From Oscillospiraceae bacterium (GTDB lineage: Bacteria > Bacillota > Clostridia > Oscillospirales > Oscillospiraceae), in contig JAEDDG010000009.1 of the NCBI GenBank assembly GCA_016293865.1, forward strand, positions 1 through 61,413: a stretch of DNA of 61,413 bases, given 5' to 3'. Both the position numbers and the translations under genes were made by a program. Position 1 is the stretch's first letter, and the number at the start of each line of letters is the position of its first letter. A model generated the notes under the pieces. That model was not told the origin of the DNA. It saw only the letters and a program-made list of their open reading frames with translations, and made no database searches. Below are positions 8,547 through 17,020 of the stretch, piece by piece.

Positions 8547-10309
8547 TCCTGCTCGCCTCCTCTTGCAATCGCGTCAATGCTCTGCGCCATGGCTTCCATG
8601 GTCTTTTCATAGGACTCTTTATATGCATCAATGGGCACCGTCTTCGCACGGGCGATCTGCTCGCGCTCGGGAATGTCCAGGATCCGGTCAATCTCCGCGC
8701 CGCCGGCAATGGCCTTGCGGCACAGGCTGTCAAACGTCCGGATCAGCTGCAGCATCCGCGCCTGTCTGTCATAGGAAGAATAGTTGTCCGTATCCACGAA
8801 AGCGTTCTGCTGCAGGAAGTCCTCACGGATCATCTTGGCCGTTTCCAGCGTCAGCTTGTCGCTGGCGGACAGGGAGTCCATACCGACGAGCTTGACAATT
8901 TCCTGCAGCTCCGCTTCGTTCTGCAGGACGCCCATGGCCCATTCGCGGTTTTTCATGAAATCTTTGCCGATGTGATCGTCGCACCAGCCCTTGAGCGTAT
9001 CCAGATACAGTGAGTAACTGGTCAGCCAGTTGATGGCCGGGAAGTGCCGGGCATAGGCCAGGGAGGAATCCAGGCCCCAGAACACCTTGACGATACGCAT
9101 AGTTGCCTGGGACACAGGCTCTGAAATATCGCCGCCCGGCGGGGAAACGGCGCCGATGGCCGTCAGCGAGCCGATGCGCTTTTCGCCGCCCAGGCACTGA
9201 ACAAGACCCGCACGCTCATAAAACTGCGCAATACGGGAGGCCAGATAGGCCGGATAGCCTTCTTCGCCGGGCATCTCTTCCAGACGGCCGGACATCTCAC
9301 GCAGAGCCTCTGCCCATCTGGATGTGGAGTCGGCGATAACGGCTACAGCATAGCCCATATCGCGGAAGTATTCGGCAATGGTAATGCCGGTGTAAATGGA
9401 CGCCTCACGGGCGGCCACAGGCATATCAGAGGTGTTGGCAATCAGCACGGTGCGCTTCATCAGCGGCTCGCCGGTGCGCGGGTCACGCAGCTCCGGGAAC
9501 TCCATCAGAACGTCGGTCATTTCGTTGCCGCGCTCGCCGCAGCCGATGTAGACCACCACGTCCACGTCAGACCACTTGGCCAGCGCGTGCTGAACCACGG
9601 TCTTTCCGCTGCCGAACGGGCCGGGGACCGCCGCCGTGCCGCCCTTGGCCAGCGGGAAAAATGTGTCAATGATGCGCTGTCCGGTCATCAGCGGCGCCGT
9701 CGGCGCGTACTTCTTGGCGTACGGACGGTTGACGCGCACCGGCCATTTCTGCATCATCTGCAGCTCTTTTTCGCCGTCGGCGGTCTGCAGTCTGCAGACG
9801 GTGTCGGTGACTTTGTGCTCGCCGCCGAGAATCTGCGTGACTGTGCCGGACACGCCGGGGGGAACCATGATTTTGTGCAGCACTGCGCTGGTTTCCTGCA
9901 CGGTGCCGATCACGTCGCCGCCGGACACCGCGTCACCCGGCTTTACGGCCGGCGTGAAATTCCAGAGCTTCTCGCGGTTCAGCGCCGGAACCTGGACACC
10001 GCGGGCGATGGTTTCGCCGGTCAGGGCGCGCAGCTCCTGCAGCGGGCGCTGGATGCCGTCATACATATTTTCCAAAAGGCCCGGTCCCAGTTCCACGCTC
10101 AGCGGCATATGGGTGGAAACCACTTCTGCGCCGGGGCCCAGTCCGGAAGTCTCCTCATAAACCTGGATAGAGGCGCTGTCGCCGGTCATGGTCAGAATTT
10201 CGCCGGTCAGCTTCTGCTCACCCACGCGAACAACGTCCGCCATGTTGGCGTCCGCCAGACCTTCGGCGACCACAAGCGGGCCGGAGATTTTTACGATTCT
10301 ACCGCTCAT
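8543..10309 (-). CDS. ntpA: V-type ATP synthase subunit A (catalytic)
   Basis: A 588-residue catalytic A subunit. It has an N-terminal barrel (G-R-I-V-K-I-S-G-P-L-V), the A-specific bulge domain, a Walker A P-loop G-P-F-G-S-G-K-T, and the S-R-W-A-E-A-L-R-E motif with a downstream P-G-E-E-G-Y-P segment. The ATG at 10309 has GAAGG about 7 bases upstream; a start six codons earlier is less well placed. Length is typical. It hydrolyses or makes ATP in the A3B3 head. Confidence 0.98.
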   Translation of the reverse strand: MSGRIVKISGPLVVAEGLADANMADVVRVGEQKLTGEILTMTGDSASIQVYEETSGLGPGAEVVSTHMPLSVELGPGLLENMYDGIQRPLQELRALTGETIARGVQVPALNREKLWNFTPAVKPGDAVSGGDVIGTVQETSAVLHKIMVPPGVSGTVTQILGGEHKVTDTVCRLQTADGEKELQMMQKWPVRVNRPYAKKYAPTAPLMTGQRIIDTFFPLAKGGTAAVPGPFGSGKTVVQHALAKWSDVDVVVYIGCGERGNEMTDVLMEFPELRDPRTGEPLMKRTVLIANTSDMPVAAREASIYTGITIAEYFRDMGYAVAVIADSTSRWAEALREMSGRLEEMPGEEGYPAYLASRIAQFYERAGLVQCLGGEKRIGSLTAIGAVSPPGGDISEPVSQATMRIVKVFWGLDSSLAYARHFPAINWLTSYSLYLDTLKGWCDDHIGKDFMKNREWAMGVLQNEAELQEIVKLVGMDSLSASDKLTLETAKMIREDFLQQNAFVDTDNYSSYDRQARMLQLIRTFDSLCRKAIAGGAEIDRILDIPEREQIARAKTVPIDAYKESYEKTMEAMAQSIDAIARGGEQE

Positions 10310-10338
10310 ATGTTGACCTTCTTTCATATTGGGATGGA

Positions 10339-10650
10339 TCAGATGATGTTGGCGCCTACTGCGCGCTCCACCGCCGCGTCCAGCGCGGACTGGCCAAGGC
10401 CCAGTGTGCCGCCGGATCCGGGAATCAGGATCACAGCCGGCGTAACGCTGTCTTTATATTTTTCAATCTGCTCATGCAGGCAGTCATACCAGGTTTCCGT
10501 CACATAAATAATGGCATAGCTCTGGTCATGCGTCAGCGCACGAAACGTATCATGGGCCTGCTGCTGATCCTCAACCGGGAATACGGAAAGACCCAGCGCA
10601 GAAAAGCCGATCACGCTCTCTTTTTCGCCCAGAACAGCAATTTTATACAT
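10339..10650 (-). CDS. V-type ATP synthase subunit F
   Basis: A 103-residue V1 rotor accessory subunit (NtpG in Enterococcus naming, AtpF/AhaF elsewhere). It begins M-Y-K-I-A-V-L-G-E-K-E-S-V-I-G-F, which is characteristic. I chose the ATG at 10650, which overlaps the end of the subunit C gene by eight bases; an alternative GTG lies seven codons upstream. It binds subunit D in the central stalk. Confidence 0.93.
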   Translation of the reverse strand: MYKIAVLGEKESVIGFSALGLSVFPVEDQQQAHDTFRALTHDQSYAIIYVTETWYDCLHEQIEKYKDSVTPAVILIPGSGGTLGLGQSALDAAVERAVGANII

Positions 10651-11638
10651 ACGATTCACGCAGCCTTTCACGGATCACATGCTTATCCAGCCCGCCGATG
10701 CGGCCGGTCAGGACAATCCGCGCAGTTGAAAGTTCGTTCTCCAGCGCGCAGATAAAGCAGACCAGAACCTTCTCGCCGAAGCCGGTAAGCTTTGCCGCGC
10801 GCAGATACTCCACCTGCGCATTGTCGCACGCCCGCTCAAATTCTGTCAGGCGTCCGCCGGCCACAGCTTCGTCACCGGCGCGCGCCGCCGCAGACAGCCG
10901 CGTGCCGTCAAAAAGGGGTGCCAGCGGTTCTCTGGCGGCCATCCGGCCGGCCAGACGGCCGCAGTCCACTGTTCCCGCCGGAACAAGCGCCTTTCTGCAG
11001 AAGGCCGCGTCCTTGCCCATACGCTGGGCGCGCACAGCGCTTTTCAGATTGGCACAGTCGGCGCTGAGCCGGACATAACCCTCAAGGAACGTGCTGCCGC
11101 AGGCCTGCGCCAGCTTCAAAAACTCTTCAAAATACGCTTTGTCCAGAATAAAGTCCGCCAGTTGGGGATCTCCGCTTCTGGCCAGAGTGTCCCGGGCGTC
11201 GCACATGGCGGCGGCAAGGGGCTGCGGCAGGCCGGCAAAGCTGCCGGTGCTGAACGCTTCCTCCATCTGCTGAGGCGGAACACGGCCCGCTGACGACAGA
11301 AGCGCCTGCCCGCGCGTACCGCCGGACTTGACCAGAACCTTGGCATTGTGGTAGTCGTATCTGACGCGGAAGGCATCCACCACACGGACATCCGGCGCAA
11401 GGCGCGCCAGATCTTCCATGACCGCCGCGCGGCGCGCGGCGATTTTCTCCTCCAGCACAGACGCGGTAACGGTCTCAAACGTACCGTAGCCGCACTCCTC
11501 CAGAATCCGGGCGGCATCTGCAGCGGTTTTGGCCGTCAGCATCCGCTCGATTCTGTCCCGGCCCAGCATCTTGGGCTCCTGTGCGCGCAGATAGGTGGAC
11601 AGATATAAATAATCGGTGTCTTTCACTTTTTTTGACAA
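10643..11638 (-). CDS. ntpC: V-type ATP synthase subunit C (d/AC39 family)
   Basis: A 331-residue subunit that joins the V1 stalk to the Vo ring. Three repeated helical modules are visible, starting with T-D-Y-L-Y-L-S-T-Y-L-R-A and containing a Y-D-Y-H-N-A-K-V-L-V-K segment typical of the family. Length is normal. It lies between subunits E and F, the usual bacterial V-ATPase order. Confidence 0.95.
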   Translation of the reverse strand: MSKKVKDTDYLYLSTYLRAQEPKMLGRDRIERMLTAKTAADAARILEECGYGTFETVTASVLEEKIAARRAAVMEDLARLAPDVRVVDAFRVRYDYHNAKVLVKSGGTRGQALLSSAGRVPPQQMEEAFSTGSFAGLPQPLAAAMCDARDTLARSGDPQLADFILDKAYFEEFLKLAQACGSTFLEGYVRLSADCANLKSAVRAQRMGKDAAFCRKALVPAGTVDCGRLAGRMAAREPLAPLFDGTRLSAAARAGDEAVAGGRLTEFERACDNAQVEYLRAAKLTGFGEKVLVCFICALENELSTARIVLTGRIGGLDKHVIRERLRESYV

Positions 11639-11664
11639 GTCGAGTCCTCCCTGCCAAGGCTATT

Positions 11665-12264
11665 TCAATCGAAAAGGATTTTGGCAACCTCACCGGCAAG
11701 CTCACCCTTGCCTGCGTTCACCAGCACGTCAAGGCTGCAGTTCATCTCCACCTGCCCGTCAGAGAGAATGGCGCCGCCGCTGATGGGGCGTGTTTCCTCT
11801 GCAAGGGTCAGGCCGGCAGGCTGATTCCGCCCGGCGCGCACGGCATTTGCCTTTTCCACCACGGCGGGGCCGAATTTCTCCCGGTCAGCGGCGGAAAGAA
11901 TCACTTTTTCATTGCCGGTCACTGCGGCATCCGCCGTCAGATAAGCCACCAGCTTCGTATATTCCGCATCCGGCAGCGTGCGCATCAGCTCCACAGCCCG
12001 GTCAAATGCCTCTCCGATCAGTGTCTGCTTTTCGCGAAGAACCTGTTTTTTCGCCTCAAGCTGGGCCATGCTGCCCAGCCGCTCCAGCCGCAGTGCGGCG
12101 TTGGCCGTTCCCTTTTTGAACTGCTGCCAGTAGGCGTCCTGCGCCGCTGCCTTCCCGTCCGCCTCGATCTGTTCGCATCTGGCTTTCGTTTCAGCTTCAA
12201 GGGCGCCAATCTCCTGCCGCGCATCGGAAAGGATCCGGTCCGTGATTTTATTGATGTTGTTCAT
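11665..12264 (-). CDS. ntpE: V-type ATP synthase subunit E
   Basis: A 199-residue peripheral stalk subunit. The N-terminal half is a long amphipathic helix (alternating acidic, basic and Ala residues), and the C-terminal half is a globular domain ending in a region with V-E-M-N-C-S-L-D-V-L-V. With the H/G-like subunit at 14706-15020 it should form the stator stalk. Its position after the ring subunit gene is as in other ntp operons. Confidence 0.92.
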   Translation of the reverse strand: MNNINKITDRILSDARQEIGALEAETKARCEQIEADGKAAAQDAYWQQFKKGTANAALRLERLGSMAQLEAKKQVLREKQTLIGEAFDRAVELMRTLPDAEYTKLVAYLTADAAVTGNEKVILSAADREKFGPAVVEKANAVRAGRNQPAGLTLAEETRPISGGAILSDGQVEMNCSLDVLVNAGKGELAGEVAKILFD

Positions 12265-12292
12265 ACTTCTCGTCCTTAACCCAGGGTATGAA

Positions 12293-12775
12293 TTAAAGAA
12301 CCAGGCCGTTGATCATCAGGAAGCCGGCCAGCAGGGACAAAATGGCGTAAAACTCAACCATGACGCAGAACAGGATGCCCTTGGACCAGTCTTCCGGCTT
12401 TTTCGCCAGAATGTTGATACTGGATGCGGCCACACGGCCCTGTGCAATGGCGGACAGAAGCTCGCCCAGCGCCACAGGCAGGCAGGCGAAGAGAATCTGG
12501 CAGCCCTGTGCCACAGAGATTTCCACGAGATTTCCGCCCAGAAGGCCGATCTTATTGGCAACCAGGAACCAGGCCACCAGGCCGTACAGGCCCTGGGTGC
12601 CGGGAAGAACCTGAAGGATCATGGCTTTACCGAACTTGGAGGGATCTTCAGAGACGATGCCGGCAGCAGCTTCGCCGGCGATGCCGGTACCTTTTGCAGA
12701 GCCGACGCAGGCAAGGCCCACTGCAAGGCCCGCACCCAGAAGGGCGATGGCAAGTCCGCCAAATGATTCAAACAT
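12293..12775 (-). CDS. ntpK: V-type ATP synthase subunit K (membrane ring)
   Basis: A 160-residue four-helix proteolipid made of two fused hairpins, the 16-kDa type rather than the 8-kDa type. Ion-site residues are visible. L57-P58-G59-T60-Q61 with Y64 lie in helix 2, Q112 is in helix 3, and the essential carboxylate E141 is in helix 4. These correspond to L61, T64, Q65, Y68, Q110 and E139, the Na+ ligands known from Enterococcus hirae NtpK. The sequence therefore predicts Na+ rather than H+ coupling; this is an inference from residue identity. Confidence 0.97.
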   Translation of the reverse strand: MFESFGGLAIALLGAGLAVGLACVGSAKGTGIAGEAAAGIVSEDPSKFGKAMILQVLPGTQGLYGLVAWFLVANKIGLLGGNLVEISVAQGCQILFACLPVALGELLSAIAQGRVAASSINILAKKPEDWSKGILFCVMVEFYAILSLLAGFLMINGLVL

Positions 12776-12777
12776 AA

Positions 12778-14706
12778 TTACTGTTCCTCCTTGATAATTT
12801 GTGTGTATTTTGTCTTATACGCCAGGGGCTTGAACGGCTTGCCGCCGTCTTCATAGAATTTCCCGAAGAATTCGAGATACTGCAGACGCGCGGCATGCAC
12901 ATAAGTGCCGATGATGTTGATCCCCATGTTGAACGCATGTCCGACAATAAAGATCAGAATGAAGAAGAGCATGCTTCCGGGCAGGCTGCCCAGCATATTG
13001 AACACCTGCGCAATCACGCTGCCGGCCAGCATCAGGGCCATCAGACGGGTGTAGGACAGGATGTCGCCCAGCCAGCTGGTAATGTCATACAGGCTGGTGA
13101 TTCCGCCCATCAGCTTGCCGAAAATGCCCTTTTTATGGCGGCCCTGAGTCAGAATCAGAGAGGCGACGCCGACAATCAGGACTGTCCAGCCCTTGCCCAG
13201 CGCGCCCATGCCGATGCCCGCAAAGGTAATCCACCAGGGAACCACGTCAAAAATACCTTCCAGCGGCCGGCCGTCCCGGATTTCCAGGCAAAGGTGGATC
13301 ACCATGCCCGTCAGCAGATGGACGGCGCCCACCGCCAGCGAGGCGTACATAAACCACATGGGATCCTGCGTCGGATCCTTCCAGGCCCAGATAGGGATTT
13401 TCTCCAGGAACGACAGCGCCGGGATGTAATTGATGGCGTCGCCGAAGCAGGAGCCGAACAGCAGGCCGAATATGGCCGTTGTAATGCCGCACTCGATCAG
13501 AAGACCGGTCATATACTTGATGGTGCCGGACCTGTGAATCAGCCGGGATCCGAGAATGCCCAGAATCAGCAGCACAATTCCGTAGCCCAGGTCGGCATAC
13601 ATAATGCCGAAGAAAATGGTGAAAAACGGCATGATCAGCGGATTCGGGTCCACATTGCCGTAAGCCGGCAGGGAATACATTTCCGTGACCATATTCAGCG
13701 GCCGGGTCACCGCATTGCTCTTCAACTGGACGGGGACATTGTCTCCCTCCTGCGGGTCAGAAAACTCATACGCGACGCACAGCTTGTCCAGCAGCGCGGT
13801 GATGTTCTTTTCCTCCGCAGCCGGGGCCCAGCCCGCCAGAGAAATCACCGTGCCGGTGGTCATCAGCTTTTCCCGTGCCAGCTCCCGCTGCTGATCCTGC
13901 TCGCTGCGGTCATACGCAGTCTGCAGAAGCTCGCGGTCGCCGCCGTAAGCTGCAATCTGCGCCGTTTTTTCGCCGATCTCAGCGCCGATCCGGTCCAACT
14001 CCCGCCTGCAGGCGTCCGTATTCTGCCGTGCAGTGCCCTGAATGCCGTCAAGCGCCGCCGGCTGCAGCCCAAAGGGCCGCATGGCTTCCATGGCCGCGTC
14101 CCAGACCGCCTTGTGCGCCACAAGCACGCAGTACCGCGCATCCCGGTCCAGACTGACGGAAAACAGCTGCGCCGCGTCCGCCGCCGCTGTCAGCGCAGAT
14201 TCCGCCTCCTCCAGCTTCACCTGCTGGGGCAGCGTGCAGAAAACCAGATTTGTACTGGCCGTTCCCCGCATCTCCAGCGGGAGATCGCAGGCAAGCCAGG
14301 GCTCCAGCGACGTAATCAGCGTCCGCAGGCGGTTTTCCTCGCCGTGCAGGCCGGAAATTTCCGCCGCCAGCGCGGCAATGCCGTCCGCCGCAAGATTTGC
14401 CCGCTCTGTCATATCGTCATCAAAAATCTCCGACGGTCTGACCGGCCGCGGCGCGGCAAAAAGTCCTGTTTTCCGCGGTGCGTATTTGTCCAGAATTGCC
14501 AGCGCAGAAGCATACCGCTGGCTTTGCGCCCGGTATTCCGCCGCCCGGGACTCCTCCCGCCGCAGCGGGCAGCAGTCCTCTCCGGCATAAGCCTCTGCAG
14601 CTTCAGTCAGCTCCACGCAGCCCATGGCCATCAGCTTTTTCAGCAGCTCATCGCGCTCTGAAGAAAGGCCGAGCAGACGCAGACGCCGCATTTTTACAAT
14701 TGACAT
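12778..14706 (-). CDS. ntpI: V-type ATP synthase subunit I (a-subunit)
   Basis: A 642-residue stator membrane subunit. The N-terminal ~320 residues are cytoplasmic with coiled-coil arms. The C-terminal half has seven to eight transmembrane helices, including the segment F-F-G-I-M-Y-A-D-L-G-Y-G and a later L-S-Y-T-R-L-M-A-L-M-L-A, where the arginine is expected to face the ring carboxylate. It overlaps the upstream gene by one base (TGATG) and ends 2 bases before ntpK. Confidence 0.97.
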   Translation of the reverse strand: MSIVKMRRLRLLGLSSERDELLKKLMAMGCVELTEAAEAYAGEDCCPLRREESRAAEYRAQSQRYASALAILDKYAPRKTGLFAAPRPVRPSEIFDDDMTERANLAADGIAALAAEISGLHGEENRLRTLITSLEPWLACDLPLEMRGTASTNLVFCTLPQQVKLEEAESALTAAADAAQLFSVSLDRDARYCVLVAHKAVWDAAMEAMRPFGLQPAALDGIQGTARQNTDACRRELDRIGAEIGEKTAQIAAYGGDRELLQTAYDRSEQDQQRELAREKLMTTGTVISLAGWAPAAEEKNITALLDKLCVAYEFSDPQEGDNVPVQLKSNAVTRPLNMVTEMYSLPAYGNVDPNPLIMPFFTIFFGIMYADLGYGIVLLILGILGSRLIHRSGTIKYMTGLLIECGITTAIFGLLFGSCFGDAINYIPALSFLEKIPIWAWKDPTQDPMWFMYASLAVGAVHLLTGMVIHLCLEIRDGRPLEGIFDVVPWWITFAGIGMGALGKGWTVLIVGVASLILTQGRHKKGIFGKLMGGITSLYDITSWLGDILSYTRLMALMLAGSVIAQVFNMLGSLPGSMLFFILIFIVGHAFNMGINIIGTYVHAARLQYLEFFGKFYEDGGKPFKPLAYKTKYTQIIKEEQ

Positions 14707-15020
14707 CAGCCGTCCACAACCCTTCTTACAATGTATTGCGCGGCCGCATCAAGGTTTTTCTCCGCATGAGCCCGGATCGCCGCGCATTTATTGGCGGTAT
14801 TCTGGCTCAGCTCGCCGGCGTTTTCCTCCGCCTTCGCCTCTGTGGCCTTCATGAGTGCGGCAAGCTCCGTTTCCGCGCGCTGAAGCGCGGCTTTCATCGC
14901 CTCTTCCGCGGCTTTTTCCGCTGCGGCAACCGCCCGCTGCGCAGCAGCCTGCGCGTCGGCTTTTTCGCGCTTTGCCTGCTCCTCAGCCGCCTGAATATTT
15001 CGAATTGCTTCGAGAGACAT
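14706..15020 (-). CDS. V-type ATP synthase subunit H/G-like (peripheral stalk)
   Basis: A 104-residue, almost entirely helical, Ala/Glu/Lys-rich protein and the first gene of the operon. Composition and position match AhaH/NtpF-type stalk subunits that pair with subunit E. The ATG at 15020 has GGAGG 8 bases upstream. Sequence identity between such coiled coils is low, so the call depends mainly on context. Confidence 0.82.
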   Translation of the reverse strand: MSLEAIRNIQAAEEQAKREKADAQAAAQRAVAAAEKAAEEAMKAALQRAETELAALMKATEAKAEENAGELSQNTANKCAAIRAHAEKNLDAAAQYIVRRVVDG

Positions 15021-15052
15021 GGAACATACCTCCACAAATTATTGCGATTATA

Positions 15053-15082
15053 ATTATATATCAAAAGTAACCAAACCGTCAA
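15053..15082 (-). promoter_or_regulatory. V-ATPase operon promoter
   Basis: On the minus strand TTGACG (15077-15082) and TATAAT (15053-15058) are 18 bases apart; a second TATAAT follows immediately at 15047-15052. It lies 33 bases upstream of the first operon ATG. Confidence 0.7.
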
Positions 15083-15166
15083 GAATGGCATCGGCTTCCA
15101 CCCGGATAATTCACGGCGGTCTTTTTCAACATTTGCAACAAAAAGAATTTCTTTTTCCGTATATTC

Positions 15167-15194
15167 TTGACAGATTTGTTTTTTCATGTATAAT
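15167..15194 (+). promoter_or_regulatory. rpsF operon promoter
   Basis: Consensus TTGACA (15167-15172) and TATAAT (15189-15194), 16 bases apart, about 75 bases before rpsF. Confidence 0.88.
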
Positions 15195-15200
15195 AGATGA

Positions 15201-15269
15201 GCTTACTTTGTGAGCAAATCCTTGCTCCCGGCGCGACCGGGGGCCATCAGTCCATAAGGAGGTGTAAAT
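15201..15269 (+). promoter_or_regulatory. rpsF 5' leader, possible S6:S18 autoregulatory element
   Basis: The leader contains a GC-rich hairpin, CTCCCGG / CCGGGGG with a CGCGA loop, before the GGAGG site of rpsF. Many bacteria carry an S6:S18-binding structure at this position. I cannot confirm the conserved motif by eye, so this is a placement-based suggestion. Confidence 0.35.
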
Positions 15270-15566
15270 ATGGCAAAGGTATCTGCAAACTATGAGGTCC
15301 TGTACATCATCGACCCCGATCTCGGCGAAGAGGCCACTGCGGCCATGGTCGAAAAGTTCAAGGCGCTCATCGAGGCAAACGGCACGATTACCGAGCAGGA
15401 GGAGTGGGGCAAGCGCAAGCTGGCCTATCTCATCAACGACAAGGCCGAGGGTTATTACGTTCTGGTGAAATTCACCAGCGCGCCTGCATTCCCGGCTGAG
15501 CTGGACCGCGTGATGAAGATCACCGACGGCGTGATGCGCTCTCTGATCACCGCGCAGGGCGAATAA
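15270..15566 (+). CDS. rpsF: 30S ribosomal protein S6
   Basis: 98 residues, normal length. It shows Y-E-V-L-Y-I-I-D-P-D-L at the start, then E-E-W-G-K-R-K-L-A-Y-L-I and Y-Y-V-L-V-K-F, the S6 beta strands. S6 binds S18 on the small-subunit platform. First gene of the classical rpsF-ssb-rpsR operon, with AAGGAGG 8 bases before the ATG. Confidence 0.98.
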   Translation: MAKVSANYEVLYIIDPDLGEEATAAMVEKFKALIEANGTITEQEEWGKRKLAYLINDKAEGYYVLVKFTSAPAFPAELDRVMKITDGVMRSLITAQGE

Positions 15567-15581
15567 GGGAGGAACGGGATT

Positions 15582-16043
15582 ATGCTCAATCACATCGTTC
15601 TGATGGGAAGACTGACCCGTGACCCCGAGCTGCGCCGCACCCAGACCGGCACGCCGGTCGCATCCTTTACGCTGGCGGTTGACCGCGATTTCGGCGGCCG
15701 CGACGGCGCAGAGCGGCAGACTGATTTTATCGACATTGTCGCCTGGAGGAGCACCGCGGAATTCGTGTCCAAGTATTTTGTAAAAGGTCAGATGGCTGTG
15801 GTCAGCGGCAGACTCCAGATCCGTGACTGGACTGCGAACGACGGCTCCAAGCGCAGAAGCGCGGAAGTCGTCGCGGACAACGTCTATTTCGGCGAGTCCA
15901 AGCGCGACCGCGACACGGCCGGCAGAGCGCCCTATGCGCAGCCGGCATCCGCCTACCCGGCCCAGGACAGCGGCTACACCGCGCCCGTTTCCGGCTCCGA
16001 TTTCTCAGAGCTGGATGACGACGACGGCGACCTGCCCTTCTGA
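15582..16043 (+). CDS. ssb: Single-stranded DNA-binding protein
   Basis: A 153-residue SSB. The OB-fold spans about residues 1-105 with N-H-I-V-L-M-G-R-L-T-R-D-P-E-L-R at the start. A Gly/Ala/Pro/Tyr-rich flexible linker follows. The acidic protein-interaction tip ends D-D-D-G-D-L-P-F. The complete tip predicts normal docking of RecQ-, RecO- and primase-type partners. It sits between rpsF and rpsR, as is usual in Gram-positive bacteria. Confidence 0.98.
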   Translation: MLNHIVLMGRLTRDPELRRTQTGTPVASFTLAVDRDFGGRDGAERQTDFIDIVAWRSTAEFVSKYFVKGQMAVVSGRLQIRDWTANDGSKRRSAEVVADNVYFGESKRDRDTAGRAPYAQPASAYPAQDSGYTAPVSGSDFSELDDDDGDLPF

Positions 16044-16124
16044 GCCCGCAAAACTGCTCAAACCGGCCCGGATCCGTTCCGGACCGCGCCTTGAAGAAAA
16101 CCTTGAAGATTGGAGGAAAAACCT

Positions 16125-16367
16125 TTGGCTAACGAGAAAGACAACAGAGTCCGCAGCCGCAAACGCAAAAAAGTTTGCCAGTTCTGCGTTGACAAATGCC
16201 AGTGCATTGATTACAAGGACACGACGAAGCTTCGCCGCTTTATGTCCGAGCGCAGCAAGATTCTGCCCCGCAGAACCACCGGCACCTGCGCCATGCATCA
16301 GCGCCAGCTGACCGAGGCCATCAAAAGAGCCCGTCAGATCGCCCTGCTGCCCTACGTCACCGACTAA
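16125..16367 (+). CDS. rpsR: 30S ribosomal protein S18
   Basis: 80 residues. It contains the zinc-type N-terminal cysteines K-V-C-Q-F-C-V-D-K-C and the conserved core I-D-Y-K-D-T-T-K-L-R-R-F and R-R-T-T-G-T-C-A-M-H-Q-R. I chose a TTG start at 16125, with GGAGG 8 bases upstream (16112-16116). The TTG at 16110 would place that Shine-Dalgarno inside the coding region. The cysteines indicate the C+ (zinc-binding) paralogue form. Confidence 0.96.
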   Translation: MANEKDNRVRSRKRKKVCQFCVDKCQCIDYKDTTKLRRFMSERSKILPRRTTGTCAMHQRQLTEAIKRARQIALLPYVTD

Positions 16368-16375
16368 GTGTGAAA

Positions 16376-16404
16376 AAAACACGCCGGCAATGCCGGCGTG
16401 TTTT
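16376..16404. terminator. Intrinsic terminator between rpsR and comEB (bidirectional)
   Basis: A 13-bp stem (AAAACACGCCGGC with its complement) around an AAT loop, flanked by A and T runs. It serves rpsR on plus and the convergent dCMP deaminase gene on minus. Confidence 0.88.
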
Positions 16405-16435
16405 TCTTTTCGCAAATCTGCCGCAGCTGCAGCGC

Positions 16436-16918
16436 TTACGGCTGCAGATTCAGCGAGTCGTCATTGAAAACCCAGTCGCGCACATGGATTTTCTCATAGA
16501 CATCCTCTCCCGTACGGCAGACGACCATGCTGATGCCGGCATTGATGATCATGCGCCGGCACATGGAGCAGGGCGTCGTATCCGTCAGGATCTCTCCGGT
16601 TTTGCTGTTGCGGCCGCTGAGATACAGCGTCGCGCCGATGCACTCCCGGCGGGAGGCGGAGATGATGGCGTTTGCTTCCGCATGTACGCTGCGGCACAGC
16701 TCATAGCGCTGACCGCTGGGGATGTTCAGCGCGTCTCTGGTGCAGTGACCCAGATCGCTGCAGTTCAGCCGGCCGCGGGGGGCGCCGTTGTAGCCGGTAG
16801 ATACAATTTCATCGTGCAGTACAATAATTGCGCCGTACTTCCTGCGCAGGCAGGTTGAACGCTTCGAAACGGTATCGGCAATGTCAAGATAATAGTTTTC
16901 CTTGTCGGTTCTGTCCAC
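16436..16918 (-). CDS. dCMP deaminase (ComEB-like)
   Basis: A 160-residue zinc-dependent deoxycytidylate deaminase supplying dUMP for thymidylate synthesis. The catalytic H-A-E-A-N-A motif and the zinc-ligand pair P-C-S-M-C are present, as is N-G-A-P-R-G. The GTG start at 16918 has AGGTGG 9 bases upstream. ComEB of Bacillus is the same family, though no other com gene is adjacent. It is convergent with rpsR. Confidence 0.93.
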   Translation of the reverse strand: MDRTDKENYYLDIADTVSKRSTCLRRKYGAIIVLHDEIVSTGYNGAPRGRLNCSDLGHCTRDALNIPSGQRYELCRSVHAEANAIISASRRECIGATLYLSGRNSKTGEILTDTTPCSMCRRMIINAGISMVVCRTGEDVYEKIHVRDWVFNDDSLNLQP

Positions 16919-16953
16919 GGGGCAACACCACCTGTTTCATCAGTAATATGCTT

Positions 16954-16982
16954 ATTATAGTGTTGCCGTCCGCCGTTTTCAA
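16954..16982 (-). promoter_or_regulatory. dCMP deaminase gene promoter
   Basis: On the minus strand TTGAAA (16977-16982) and TATAAT (16954-16959) with 17-base spacing, 36 bases before the GTG start. Confidence 0.75.
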
Positions 16983-17020
16983 GGGGGCCGCGGCACAAAT
17001 TGCCGGATAGGATGGGTAAA

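Noticed and set aside
6360..8612. A 750-codon open frame on plus antisense to ntpD/ntpB
   Set aside because: It mirrors the conserved V-ATPase genes, has no ribosome binding site and no family features; long antisense frames are common at this GC content.
12799..14661. A 620-codon open frame on plus antisense to ntpI
   Set aside because: Shadow of the subunit I gene, without start signal or homology.
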